From assembly GCF_001562055.1 (NCBI RefSeq), contig NZ_LLWE01000025.1, positions 248,001 to 312,000 on the forward strand: a stretch of DNA of 64,000 bases, written 5' to 3'. A program made the position numbers and the translations under genes. Shown here piece after piece: positions 9,833-19,493 of the stretch. Position 1 is the first letter of the stretch. Every line of letters begins with the position of its first letter. The DNA comes from Polycladidibacter stylochi (lineage in GTDB: Bacteria > Pseudomonadota > Alphaproteobacteria > Rhizobiales > Stappiaceae). The notes under the pieces were generated by a model. That model was not told where the DNA came from, searched no databases, and was given only the letters and a program-made list of their open reading frames with translations.

Positions 9833-11244
9833 TATGCATTCCCCTTCACAGCTGCCAATTCATCAGGTAGCTTTTGTGCCCAATGTGTAACGGTACCCGC
9901 ACCAAGGCAAATAACCGTATCACCAGCGTCTGCATGCTCAAGTACAGCCTGCGCCAAAACTTCGGGCGCTTCAAAAGCATAGGCATTGCGGTGGCCGCCA
10001 GCCTTCAGGCCGGAAACAAGGTCTTCTTGCAATGCCCCTTGAATAGGTTGCTCACCCGCCGCATAAACGGGCGATACCAACACAACGTCCGCGTCGTTAA
10101 AACAGGCACAAAAATCATCAAACAACGACTGCAAACGCGAGTATCTGTGTGGCTGCATCACCGCCACCACCTTGCCATTGGTCGCCTCACGCGCCGCATG
10201 CAGTACCGCCTTAATCTCTACCGGATGGTGCGCGTAATCATCATAAACATCAATGCCCGCCCCTTGGCCTGTATAGGTAAAGCGCCGCTTGACCCCGCCA
10301 AATTCCGCAAGGCCACGGCGAATATCTTGCGCACTGATACCCAGTTGATGCGCAAGAGCAATGGCTGCTGTTGCATTGGAAACGTTGTGCAAGCCCGGCA
10401 TCGGCAAGATCAAATCTTCCATCAACACTTCATCACCGGAACGTCGGTCACGGATTTTCACCGAGAACACCGATTTGCCGTTACCCATCTGCACATCAAA
10501 AAACCGCACGTCCGATTGTGGGTTCTGCCCATAGGTGACAATGCGCCGGTCTTCAATTTGCCCCACCAACGATTGCACTTCAGCGTGGTCAAGACACATC
10601 ACGGCAAAACCGTAGAACGGTACATTTTCAACAAACTGCGCAAACGCTCGCCGTACGCCATCAAAATCGCCGTAATGGTCAAGGTGCTCAGGGTCAATAT
10701 TGGTCACCACGGCAATGTCAGCGGGCAGTTTGACAAAAGTCCCGTCAGACTCGTCCGCCTCAACCACCATCCACTCACCACCGCCCATACGCGCATTGGT
10801 GCCATAGGCATTAATAATTCCGCCGTTAATGACTGTCGGGTCCATCTCCCCCGCTTCCAACAGTGCCGCCACCATAGAGGTCGTGGTGGTCTTGCCATGG
10901 GTGCCCCCAATAGCCACCGCCTGCTTGAAGCGCATTAGCTCTGCCAACATTTCCGCGCGCCGTACCACCGGTAGTTTCGCTTCACGCGCTGCTTTAAGCT
11001 CTGGGTTATCCCCTTTAATCGCCGATGAAATCACGCAGACTTCAGCATCTTTGAGGTTCTCTGCCCGCTGGCCAACCATCACCTTAATGCCTTTGGCGCG
11101 TAAACGCTGCACATTCGCATTATCGGCAATATCAGAGCCTTGTACCGTGTAGCCCAGATTATGCAGCACCTCGGCAATGCCGCTCATACCAATCCCGCCA
11201 ATTCCAACAAAATGTACTGGCCCCAGTTCCACCGGCATTTTCAT
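9832..11244 (-). CDS. murC: UDP-N-acetylmuramate--L-alanine ligase MurC
   Basis: MurC attaches L-Ala to UDP-MurNAc, the first amino acid of the stem peptide. The protein begins [20 protein letters not shown] with the Rossmann-like glycine pattern. The Mur-ligase P-loop [10 protein letters not shown] and the family pattern [10 protein letters not shown] follow. I choose the ATG at 11244, with GAGG 10 bases upstream, giving 470 residues, the usual length. The frame is open into murG, but that extension is antisense-like protein with no family similarity. Fourteen bases separate it from murG. Confidence 0.96.
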   Translation of the reverse strand: MKMPVELGPVHFVGIGGIGMSGIAEVLHNLGYTVQGSDIADNANVQRLRAKGIKVMVGQRAENLKDAEVCVISSAIKGDNPELKAAREAKLPVVRRAEMLAELMRFKQAVAIGGTHGKTTTTSMVAALLEAGEMDPTVINGGIINAYGTNARMGGGEWMVVEADESDGTFVKLPADIAVVTNIDPEHLDHYGDFDGVRRAFAQFVENVPFYGFAVMCLDHAEVQSLVGQIEDRRIVTYGQNPQSDVRFFDVQMGNGKSVFSVKIRDRRSGDEVLMEDLILPMPGLHNVSNATAAIALAHQLGISAQDIRRGLAEFGGVKRRFTYTGQGAGIDVYDDYAHHPVEIKAVLHAAREATNGKVVAVMQPHRYSRLQSLFDDFCACFNDADVVLVSPVYAAGEQPIQGALQEDLVSGLKAGGHRNAYAFEAPEVLAQAVLEHADAGDTVICLGAGTVTHWAQKLPDELAAVKGNA

Positions 11245-11257
11245 AGGGTTTGCCCTC

Positions 11258-12364
11258 TTAATTTTTAGGCCGGCGTAAACCGGCAACATCTTCAACAATA
11301 TTGGCAAGCTGGTCCACCGCATCCAAATGCCCTTGTTCAAGGGCGGCAGCGGCCATTCTCTCCAGCTCGGCTGGGCTTTGCATAAACCGGCGCAAATGTG
11401 TGGCCAATTGTGCCCCGTCAAGGTTCTTTTGTTCCACCATCAGCGCCCCGCCTGCATCCGCTAAAGCCTGTGCGTTCAGCTTCTGGTCATTATCCAGTGC
11501 CCCCGGCAGCGGTACCAGCATGGCAGGACGGCCAAGCGCTGCCAATTCGCTCACCGTCATGGCTCCCGAGCGCGAAACCACCAAATGCGCTCCTGCCATC
11601 TTTGCAGGTAAATCTTGAAAAAAGCTCGCCAGCTCTGCCTCAATGCCCAATTCAGCGTAGCACGCTTGCACAGCCTCAATGTCTTCAGGGCGGCACTGTT
11701 GCACCAGTTTGATATTCCGGCGCTCTTCGGCACTCAATAGCGTCAACGCTTGCGGCAAAAGCTTCGAGAAAACCCGCGCCCCTTGGCTGCCACCAAACAC
11801 CAACAAACGCAGCGGTTCACTTTTGCCAGGCGCACGATAAGCTTGCCCGCACTGGGCCAGAACTTTGGTGCGTAACGGATTGCCACAAACAACCATCTTG
11901 TCGCGCAACTTACCATCCAGCTGCTTCAGCTCAAAATTACTGGCAATTACTTTCACATTTTGCGCCAACATTTTGTTGGCCCGCCCCATCACCGCATTGG
12001 CTTCGTGTAAAATTGTCGGCACACCAGCAAGCCGCGCTGCAAACATCGGCGGAAATGTTGGGTATCCGCCAAATCCCACCAGTACCTTTGGCTTTTTGGT
12101 GCGCATGATTTTCCACGCCTGCAAGGTTCCAAGCCCCAGCTTCACCGCGGTTTTCAGCAGCTTTAGTGGGTTGCGACCACGCAAGGTATCGCTCTTGATT
12201 ATATGAATCTGATCCGCCGGAAAAGCACTGCCATATTTATCAGCTCGTTCATCGCTCATCAGCTCAATGGCATAACCGCGCTTTGTCAATTCATCTGCCA
12301 GTGCTTCGGCAGGAAAAAGGTGCCCTCCGGTGCCCCCGGCACACAGCATTATTTTCGTTTTCAT
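11258..12364 (-). CDS. murG: Lipid II synthase MurG
   Basis: MurG is the membrane-associated glycosyltransferase that adds GlcNAc from UDP-GlcNAc to lipid I, forming lipid II on the inner face of the membrane. The N-terminal glycine loop [16 protein letters not shown] and the second G loop [16 protein letters not shown] are present. The UDP-GlcNAc site contains [20 protein letters not shown] and [14 protein letters not shown]. The 368-residue length fits the family. It sits 19 bases past ftsW. Confidence 0.97.
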   Translation of the reverse strand: MKTKIMLCAGGTGGHLFPAEALADELTKRGYAIELMSDERADKYGSAFPADQIHIIKSDTLRGRNPLKLLKTAVKLGLGTLQAWKIMRTKKPKVLVGFGGYPTFPPMFAARLAGVPTILHEANAVMGRANKMLAQNVKVIASNFELKQLDGKLRDKMVVCGNPLRTKVLAQCGQAYRAPGKSEPLRLLVFGGSQGARVFSKLLPQALTLLSAEERRNIKLVQQCRPEDIEAVQACYAELGIEAELASFFQDLPAKMAGAHLVVSRSGAMTVSELAALGRPAMLVPLPGALDNDQKLNAQALADAGGALMVEQKNLDGAQLATHLRRFMQSPAELERMAAAALEQGHLDAVDQLANIVEDVAGLRRPKN

Positions 12365-12383
12365 CTACGCTCCAGCAGAATCT

Positions 12384-13544
12384 TCAGGAAACAGAGGACG
12401 CAGGCCGTACCCGGCTCACGCTCACCCCTGGTGTTTTTCGCGGTTGCGGCCGACGGCGTGTCAGCGCCAACACAAACCCCATCATCAAAGCGCCCGCCAA
12501 CAACGATGACCCCCCATAAGAAATAAATGGAAGCGTCATCCCCTTTGGCGGAATAAGGTTCAAATTCACCGCTAAATTAATGCAGCTTTGCAACCCGAAC
12601 AAACACACAAGTCCGCTCACAGCTAGCCTGCTGAAAGTATCTTGCTCGCGGCCCGCCATATATAGCCCGCGCATTACCACAAAGGTGAAAGCAGCAACAA
12701 TAAATAAGCTGACAATAATCCCGTATTCCTCAGCGGCAACAGCAAAAATAAAATCTGTGTGACTATCGGGCAATATCCGTTTGACAATTCCCTCGCCAAC
12801 CCCGCGGCCAAACCAGCCACCAGATATGAAACTGTCAATCGCCTTATCGATTTGATAGGTATCACCGGAAGACGGGTCTAAAAACCGCATAATGCGCGAG
12901 CGTACATGCGGCAAATACACAAACGCCGCACTCACACCGCCCAAGCCCAATACCGATAGTGGTACAATGGCTAACCACGACAAACCGTTTAAGAAGAACA
13001 ACGCCGCCACCACAAAGGTAATCAACATCGTTTGTCCAAAGTCGGGCTGAGCCAGCAACAACCCGACAACCAGGAGGTATAACAGGATAGAAATCACCCG
13101 TCCGGGCACATCGTGGCGTTTACGCGCTTCCGCCAGCAAAAATGCCACCAGCACTATCAGCGTTGGCTTGACAAATTCCGAAGGCTGCAACGAATAGCCA
13201 AACATACTGATCCAGCGCCGCGCCCCTTTAATTTCGTAGCCGCCGAACAGCGTCGCCACCATAAGGGCTATACCGGTAATAAACCCGAGCAGCGCCACCC
13301 GCCGCACCATACGTGGCGACATGGCCGAAACCCCGAGCAAAAGCGCAATACTGGGAATAAGAAAAAAGGCTTGTCGCTTCACAAAGTGAAATGGCTCCAC
13401 ACCAATACGTTCGGCTACCGGAGGGCTTGCGGCCAATGAAAGCACAATACCAGCCCCCATGAGCAACAAGATACCCATTAGCATAAACCGGTCTATTGTC
13501 CACAACCACTCGGAAAAAGCACTGCGATCGGTGCGTGATACCAT
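12384..13544 (-). CDS. ftsW: Peptidoglycan glycosyltransferase FtsW
   Basis: FtsW is the SEDS-family polymerase that makes septal glycan strands from lipid II with FtsI. About ten membrane helices are visible, and the family patterns KRQAFFLIPSIALLLG, ARRWISMFGYSLQPSEF with its conserved Glu, and GLTLP-like LIPPKGMTLPFISYGGSS are all present. I choose the ATG at 13544, which shares one base with the murD stop (TGATG) and follows GGGGAG. A GTG one codon earlier is the alternative. The C terminus is basic and cytoplasmic. Confidence 0.96.
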   Translation of the reverse strand: MVSRTDRSAFSEWLWTIDRFMLMGILLLMGAGIVLSLAASPPVAERIGVEPFHFVKRQAFFLIPSIALLLGVSAMSPRMVRRVALLGFITGIALMVATLFGGYEIKGARRWISMFGYSLQPSEFVKPTLIVLVAFLLAEARKRHDVPGRVISILLYLLVVGLLLAQPDFGQTMLITFVVAALFFLNGLSWLAIVPLSVLGLGGVSAAFVYLPHVRSRIMRFLDPSSGDTYQIDKAIDSFISGGWFGRGVGEGIVKRILPDSHTDFIFAVAAEEYGIIVSLFIVAAFTFVVMRGLYMAGREQDTFSRLAVSGLVCLFGLQSCINLAVNLNLIPPKGMTLPFISYGGSSLLAGALMMGFVLALTRRRPQPRKTPGVSVSRVRPASSVS

Positions 13545-14947
13545 CACTTCTCCCCTTTAATGTTCATAGCTTCCGCCGCCTCTTGCGCTGCTTCGCAAAA
13601 AGCATGTCCACGCTCTTCAAAAGAGGAAAACATATCGAACGAGGCACACGCGGGCGAAAGCAGCACCACCGCTTCGTTATGCTTGGAAGCACGCGCATCA
13701 TCCGCCGCTGCCCTCACCGCGCTTTCAAGGCTGGCAAATATCTGTGTCTCCACATGCCCTTCCAGGCTTTGCGCAAATTCCTCGGCAGCCTCGCCAATCA
13801 AATAGGCTTTTGCCATATTGGGGTAATATTGCTTGAGCGAGCTTATCCCGCCCGCTTTGGGCCGCCCCCCGGCAATCCAGAAGATATGGTCATAACTGGC
13901 CAGAGCATGCGCGCTCGCTTCCGCATTGGTCGCCTTGCTGTCATTGACAAACAACACATGTCCAGCTTGCGCCACCACTTGCGCACGGTGCTCAAGGCCC
14001 GGGAAACTCTCCAGCCCTTCGGCTATTTCCCCGCGCGACAAGCCAAGCGCCGAAGTTACAGCCACCGCAGCCGCAGCGTTTTGCCCGTTATGCGCCCCGC
14101 GTAACGAGCGGCATCCCTCCAGATCGGCCATAACAATCTCGTCGCCATCGCACGCTTCCACCACCGTACCCTGTGTGTAGTAAACGCCGTTTTGCACTGG
14201 TTCACGAGAGGATATCGCATCCACGCTCTGTTCACCATTTTCCAACAATCGATCATAAAGGGTGGCACAGTAATCATCATCCACCCCCACAATGGCCAAA
14301 CGGCTTGCCCGCACCAATCGCGACTTCACATCGCCATAATGTGCCATATCCCCGTGGCGATCCAAATGATCGGGCGAGAGGTTCAGCAACACACCAATGT
14401 CCGGTGCGAGTGATGGTGCCAGATCAATCTGGTAGGAAGAACATTCCACCACATAAACCCGCTCTTCGCTCAAAGGATCAAGATCAAGCACAGGGCGGCC
14501 AATATTTCCGCCCATCTGCACATCAAACCCCGCATGGCGTAACAAATGCGAAATCAGTGCCGTACTGGTAGATTTCCCGTTGGTGCCGGTAATGGCAACA
14601 AAAGCGGCATCAGGGCATTTGGCCTCGCGCTCGCGTTGAAACAACTCCACATCACCGATAACTTCAACACCGTTTTCCTGTGCCTTTTTCACACTCCAGT
14701 GCGGTTCGGGGTGGGTAAGCGGCACTCCGGGAGCCAATACAAGCGCTTCGTAGCGGCCAAAGTCGGCATCTTGCAAATCAATCACATCCAGCCCGGCTTC
14801 TTCGGCGGCCAGTGTTCGCTCGGGGTTATCATCCCAAACATCCACCCGTGCTCCGCCAGCCACAAGGGCTTTGGCTGTCACCAAGCCAGACCCCCCAAGC
14901 CCGAAAACAGCGACATCTTTGCCGCTCATGGTCGTCACCGGGATCAT
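13544..14947 (-). CDS. murD: UDP-N-acetylmuramoylalanine--D-glutamate ligase MurD
   Basis: MurD adds D-Glu to UDP-MurNAc-L-Ala. The N terminus MIPVTTMSGKDVAVFGLGGS matches what I know of rhizobial MurD proteins, which supports the ATG at 14947; an AGGAG lies 10 bases before it. An ATG six codons later is less likely. The P-loop GTNGKSTSTALI and the C-terminal NDSKATNAEA motif are clear. The product is 467 residues. The frame is open upstream into mraY, but that extension has no Mur-ligase similarity. Confidence 0.95.
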   Translation of the reverse strand: MIPVTTMSGKDVAVFGLGGSGLVTAKALVAGGARVDVWDDNPERTLAAEEAGLDVIDLQDADFGRYEALVLAPGVPLTHPEPHWSVKKAQENGVEVIGDVELFQREREAKCPDAAFVAITGTNGKSTSTALISHLLRHAGFDVQMGGNIGRPVLDLDPLSEERVYVVECSSYQIDLAPSLAPDIGVLLNLSPDHLDRHGDMAHYGDVKSRLVRASRLAIVGVDDDYCATLYDRLLENGEQSVDAISSREPVQNGVYYTQGTVVEACDGDEIVMADLEGCRSLRGAHNGQNAAAAVAVTSALGLSRGEIAEGLESFPGLEHRAQVVAQAGHVLFVNDSKATNAEASAHALASYDHIFWIAGGRPKAGGISSLKQYYPNMAKAYLIGEAAEEFAQSLEGHVETQIFASLESAVRAAADDARASKHNEAVVLLSPACASFDMFSSFEERGHAFCEAAQEAAEAMNIKGEK

Positions 14948-14979
14948 CTCAACACAACTCCTACTGCACTTCAAACGCT

Positions 14980-16065
14980 TTAGCGTAATTTCAATGTCGC
15001 CAATCCGACCAGCGCCAACACCACAGCAATAATCCAGAACCGAATAACAACTTGTGACTCGGTCCATCCCAAATGCTCGAAATGATGGTGAATAGGTGCC
15101 ATTTTAAACACCCGCTTGCCGGTCATTTTAAACGAAGCCACCTGAACAATCACAGAAACCGCTTCCAGCACAAACAAACCGCCCACAATCGCCAGCACAA
15201 TTTCATGCTTGGTGGCAACCGCAATCGAGCCCAGCATACCGCCCATGGCAAGCGAGCCGGTATCCCCCATAAAGATCGCGGCGGGGGGCGCATTAAACCA
15301 CAAAAAGCCAAGCCCTGCCCCAATCACAGCGCCGCAAATAACAGCCAGCTCACCAGTGCCCGGCACATAGTGAATTTGCAAGTATTCGGCAAACACCGCA
15401 TTACCGGTCAAATAGGCAATCAAGGCAAACGAAGCGGCGGCAATCATTACCGGCACAATGGCCAAACCATCCAGCCCGTCGGTCAGGTTCACCGCATTGC
15501 CGGCTCCCACAATAACAAAGGCGGCAAAGGGCACGAAAAACAGTCCCAGATTAATGGTCAGCTCTTTAAAGAAAGGAAAACCGATAGAGGTCGAAAATGG
15601 CGCACCATCCAGCAGCGTCACCGCATAAGCGGCACCACCGGCAATGGCAAATTCCAGCCCCAGCCGGGCCTTGCCGCCAAACCCTTTGTGCGAGGATTTT
15701 GAAACCTTTAAATAATCGTCATAAAAACCAATCAAGCCGAAACCCAGCGTCACCAGCACCACGATCCAGGTATAGGGGTTCGACAAATCCGCCCACAATA
15801 GCGTCGCCATCAACATACCGGAGAGGATCATAAGTCCCCCCATGGTTGGCGTGCCCTTTTTGGTCAGCAAATGGCTGGCAGGGCCATCTTCCCGAATTGG
15901 CTGGCCATGTCCTTGCCGCAGTCGTAAGGCTGCAATAATTTTGGGGCCAAAAAGAAACACAAACAACAGCGCGGTCATAATCGCGCCGCCAGTGCGAAAC
16001 GTAATATACCGGAAAACGTTAAGGGCAGAAAAATGGTTGGCGAACTCGCCAAGGTAATACAACAT
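14980..16065 (-). CDS. mraY: Phospho-N-acetylmuramoyl-pentapeptide-transferase MraY
   Basis: MraY moves phospho-MurNAc-pentapeptide to undecaprenyl phosphate, making lipid I. It is a polytopic inner-membrane enzyme of 361 residues with about ten helices. Family motifs include [27 protein letters not shown] with the conserved Asp pair, [23 protein letters not shown] and the cytoplasmic [13 protein letters not shown] strong AAAGGA lies about 8 bases before the ATG. It follows the murE-murF fusion by 29 bases and precedes murD by 32. Confidence 0.97.
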   Translation of the reverse strand: MLYYLGEFANHFSALNVFRYITFRTGGAIMTALLFVFLFGPKIIAALRLRQGHGQPIREDGPASHLLTKKGTPTMGGLMILSGMLMATLLWADLSNPYTWIVVLVTLGFGLIGFYDDYLKVSKSSHKGFGGKARLGLEFAIAGGAAYAVTLLDGAPFSTSIGFPFFKELTINLGLFFVPFAAFVIVGAGNAVNLTDGLDGLAIVPVMIAAASFALIAYLTGNAVFAEYLQIHYVPGTGELAVICGAVIGAGLGFLWFNAPPAAIFMGDTGSLAMGGMLGSIAVATKHEIVLAIVGGLFVLEAVSVIVQVASFKMTGKRVFKMAPIHHHFEHLGWTESQVVIRFWIIAVVLALVGLATLKLR

Positions 16066-16094
16066 TCAAAGGTCCTTTAAACCGCTAAGGTTAG

Positions 16095-19000
16095 TTATGA
16101 CGTAAAACGCTTTCCAATTGCTTTAACAAGCACACCCATTTTAGAGCCCAAAGACCCTTTAATCATGAGTGTATCATCGCTTTGCAATGCACTAAGCAGC
16201 TGATCTTTCATTTCTTTAGCGCTAGGGGCATACCCGCCGCGCACATGTTCGGGTAATTGCTCATAAAGTGCTTTCATCATAGGGCCAACACAGTAAACTT
16301 GGCTAGTGCCACATTGCGCAATAACCCGCGACAAACCGCGGTGGTAACGCTCGCTGTTATGCCCCAACTCCAGCATATCACCCAGCACCGCAACGCTACG
16401 CCCGCCGCGCTCGCGTGCAAGGGTTGCCTGTAGCTCTAAAGCTGCCTTCATACTTGCCGGATTGGCATTATAGCTTTCATCCAAAAGCAAAGCCTTGCCA
16501 TTGGGCAGGTTAAGCTCAACCTGCGCCCCGCGCCCGCGCGGTGCTTTAAGCTCACTCAAGGCCATTGCCGCCAGCGCAAGGTCTGCGCCAAGTATGCCCG
16601 CAACACTTAAAACGCCAAGCGAGTTAATCACGTGGTGTTCGCCCGGTGCACCCACTTTGTACGTAAGCTCTTGCCCGTGGTAATTTGCAGTCAAACAACT
16701 ACAATCTGGCAAAAGTGCCAGCTTATCCGCCCACACATCCGCGCCCGGCTTTAAACCATAGCTGACAATATTGGGCACACTGGCAACCACGGCAAGGAAC
16801 CGGAGCAAGTCATACTGTTTGTTATCACGGTTAAGTACTGCCGTACCTCCCGGCTCCAGCCCGCAAAAAATCTCGGCCTTGGCGCGTGCCACATCTTCAA
16901 TGCTTTCAAAGTGTGCCATATGTACCGGCTCAACACCGGTAATCAACGCACAATGCGGCCTCACCAACTGCACCAGTGGAGTAATTTCACCACTATGGTT
17001 CATACCAATTTCAAACACGCCAAAGTCTGCATCACGCGGCAAACGCGCCAGGCTCAGCGGCACCCCCCAATGGTTATTAAAGGACTTAACCGAGGCATGG
17101 GTCTTACCGCTCGCAGCTAACGCCAAACGCAGCGCTTCTTTGGAACTGGTTTTACCCACCGATCCGGTAACAGCAACAATGCGCGCTTTCGAGCGTGCAC
17201 GCGCACAAACACCAAGACGGCGCAGCGACGCCAACACATCCTCAACAACGATATAAGCACCATTTTCGGGCAATTCGGGCAGTTTTTCTTCGGCAACTAC
17301 CGCCAATGCAGCGCCATTTTCCAACGCCGCCCCTGCAAACGCATGGCCATCATGCACATCACCCAAAATGGCAAAATAGGCTTCACCCTGCTTGATATCA
17401 CGGCTATCAATCGAAATGCCGGTGATCGCAGCCGCCGGTGTACCCGCGATCCGCCCATCAACCCCGAAAACAAATTCTTCCAAAGTCCACAAGGGCGCAT
17501 CTTCCACCGGCATCCCCGCTGGCAGCACAGGTATATCCGCAACATCAATCATTGGTATCACCAAGCCGGGCACATCCCCGCTTGCTTGCCCCCCAACAAC
17601 ATCCGCTTTTGCACCTTCACCAACATCACCTTGAGCGCTCTCGCTTGCACGATCGCCTGCATCTGCGTTTTCAGCCCTACTCTCTTTCGGTAAGGCGTCT
17701 CTAGGCTTTTCCTCATGCGCCACATCACCATGCGGACTTTGTAAAGCGGCGTCCTCAGCCTCTTGTGTAGGGCTATCATCTGCAACAGCTTCAACCGCAG
17801 CGCTTTCATGCTCTGCTTGTGCCATTTCAGCCGCACTCTCTTGCGCATCCAGTTGCTGCAAATCAATGGCAAACTGTACAGCTTCATGGTCAGAGAACGG
17901 TAAAACCTCACCATTTACAATCTGCCCGGTTTCGTGGCCTTTACCAGCCACCACCAGCACATCACCTTTCCCAAGCATATCAACGGCGCTAACAATCGCA
18001 TCACTACGATCACCAATTTCGATAGCACCAACAGCAGCAGCCATTATTTCCAGGCGAATAGCAGCAGGGTCTTCACTACGCGGATTATCATCTGTAACAA
18101 TTGTCACATCGGCAAGGCGCGAGGATATCTCGCCCATTAATGCCCGCTTGCCGGTATCACGGTCGCCCCCGCAGCCCATCACACAAATGAGGCGGCCACT
18201 GGCATAGGGGCGCAGCGCCTTAAGTACATTTTCAAGCGCATCCGGCTTGTGCGCATAATCGATATAAATCAGCCCGCCATTGCTTTTGCCAACAAGCTCC
18301 AAACGGCCCGAAGCCCCCTTTAACTCTTCAAGGGCAGCAAGCACGGTTTTAGGCGCAATACCAACAGCCATAGCCAGCCCAGCCGCCAGCAATGCGTTGC
18401 TCACCTGAAACGCTCCGGCAAGCGGCAATTGCACAAAATACATCTCGCCAGCAACTTCAAGCTCTAATAGCTGCACAAAGCCTTCGCTAACACTGCTAAT
18501 AAGCTTGATACCATTGCCTTCGCGGCCAACGCTAAAAATTTCCTGTCCGCGCGCCTTGGCAATTTCAACAATCCGCTCGGCGTAGGGTTCACTCGGGTCC
18601 ACCACAACAACGCCGTCTGCAGGCAAAACTTCGCCAAACAATCGCAACTTTGCCGCTAAATAGTCCTCAACCGAACTATGGTAATCCATGTGGTCACGGC
18701 CAAGGTTGGTAAAGGCAGCCGCTTTAAGCACAACACCGTCAAGCCGGTGCTGGTCTAGCCCATGGCTGGATGCCTCCATCGCCGCATGGGTAATGCCGTC
18801 TCCTGCAAGAGCACTTAAGTCTTTATGCAACGAAACCGGATCGGGCGTTGTCAAACCGCCATAGCTTTGCCCATCACTGGTAACAGTGCCAATGGTGCCA
18901 AGGCTGGCCGCTCGTTGTCCGGCAAACTCGAATATTTCGCGCACAAAAACCGCAACCGAGGTTTTGCCCGACGTACCCGTCACCGCAACCATAGTCTCGG

Positions 19001-19310
19001 GTTGCCCACTGTGTAATTTCGCAGCCATCAACGGCAACAAAGCCCGTGCATCGCGCACATCAATTAAAGGGCAATCGCCAGCGGCTTCGATAGCTTCTTC
19101 ATTTAAATTATTTTCATCAATAATGATCGCGGCAGCTTGGTTGGCAACGGCCTGCCCAATAAATTGGGCACCATCAACTTTCTCCCCCTTAAGGGCGATA
19201 AATGCAAAACCCGGTTCCACTTGACGGCTGTCAGCTGTGATCCCGGTTATCTCAACGCCAGTACCCTCGCCTTCGAGGGTCTCTGGTATAATTAGGTCTT
19301 CAAGTAGCAT
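16095..19310 (-). CDS. murE-murF: Fused MurE-MurF peptidoglycan precursor ligase
   Basis: One 1071-residue frame carries two Mur ligases. Residues 1 to about 487 are MurE, which adds meso-diaminopimelate to UDP-MurNAc-Ala-Glu: P-loop TGTSGKTS at 111-118, HMDYH near 207, and DDNPR at 407-411, the pattern of DAP-adding enzymes. Residues about 603-1071 are MurF, which adds D-Ala-D-Ala: P-loop TGSVGKTS near 715-722, SFNNHWGVP, EIGMNHSGEI and the DESYNANP motif. Between them (about 487-602) is an acidic Ala/Glu/Asp-rich linker with low complexity. Separate murE and murF genes that abut are the norm in this class; fused forms are known in Bordetella. The frame is unbroken and both active sites look intact, so I infer one bifunctional enzyme. 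GGA near 14 bases upstream is a weak ribosome site. Confidence 0.93.
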   Translation of the reverse strand: MLLEDLIIPETLEGEGTGVEITGITADSRQVEPGFAFIALKGEKVDGAQFIGQAVANQAAAIIIDENNLNEEAIEAAGDCPLIDVRDARALLPLMAAKLHSGQPETMVAVTGTSGKTSVAVFVREIFEFAGQRAASLGTIGTVTSDGQSYGGLTTPDPVSLHKDLSALAGDGITHAAMEASSHGLDQHRLDGVVLKAAAFTNLGRDHMDYHSSVEDYLAAKLRLFGEVLPADGVVVVDPSEPYAERIVEIAKARGQEIFSVGREGNGIKLISSVSEGFVQLLELEVAGEMYFVQLPLAGAFQVSNALLAAGLAMAVGIAPKTVLAALEELKGASGRLELVGKSNGGLIYIDYAHKPDALENVLKALRPYASGRLICVMGCGGDRDTGKRALMGEISSRLADVTIVTDDNPRSEDPAAIRLEIMAAAVGAIEIGDRSDAIVSAVDMLGKGDVLVVAGKGHETGQIVNGEVLPFSDHEAVQFAIDLQQLDAQESAAEMAQAEHESAAVEAVADDSPTQEAEDAALQSPHGDVAHEEKPRDALPKESRAENADAGDRASESAQGDVGEGAKADVVGGQASGDVPGLVIPMIDVADIPVLPAGMPVEDAPLWTLEEFVFGVDGRIAGTPAAAITGISIDSRDIKQGEAYFAILGDVHDGHAFAGAALENGAALAVVAEEKLPELPENGAYIVVEDVLASLRRLGVCARARSKARIVAVTGSVGKTSSKEALRLALAASGKTHASVKSFNNHWGVPLSLARLPRDADFGVFEIGMNHSGEITPLVQLVRPHCALITGVEPVHMAHFESIEDVARAKAEIFCGLEPGGTAVLNRDNKQYDLLRFLAVVASVPNIVSYGLKPGADVWADKLALLPDCSCLTANYHGQELTYKVGAPGEHHVINSLGVLSVAGILGADLALAAMALSELKAPRGRGAQVELNLPNGKALLLDESYNANPASMKAALELQATLARERGGRSVAVLGDMLELGHNSERYHRGLSRVIAQCGTSQVYCVGPMMKALYEQLPEHVRGGYAPSAKEMKDQLLSALQSDDTLMIKGSLGSKMGVLVKAIGKRFTS

Positions 19311-19493
19311 ATTATTGATATTTCCGGCCTATGAGTCCTGAATATGGCAGCCGCTTGTAAAAAGTGGATTCAAGTCGAGCTTTCCAGTAAAATTTATCAC
19401 ATTTCCCAGCTTTACCTGAAAGCAGCGACACCGATCAAGCAATCCGCATGCGCTATGAGCACATAGCAACACAATTGCACCGATTTTGAACCG

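Noticed and set aside
9874-10938. 354-codon plus-strand frame
   Set aside because: It lies wholly antisense to murC, has no ribosome site, and its product is Arg/His-rich without any domain: a shadow frame.
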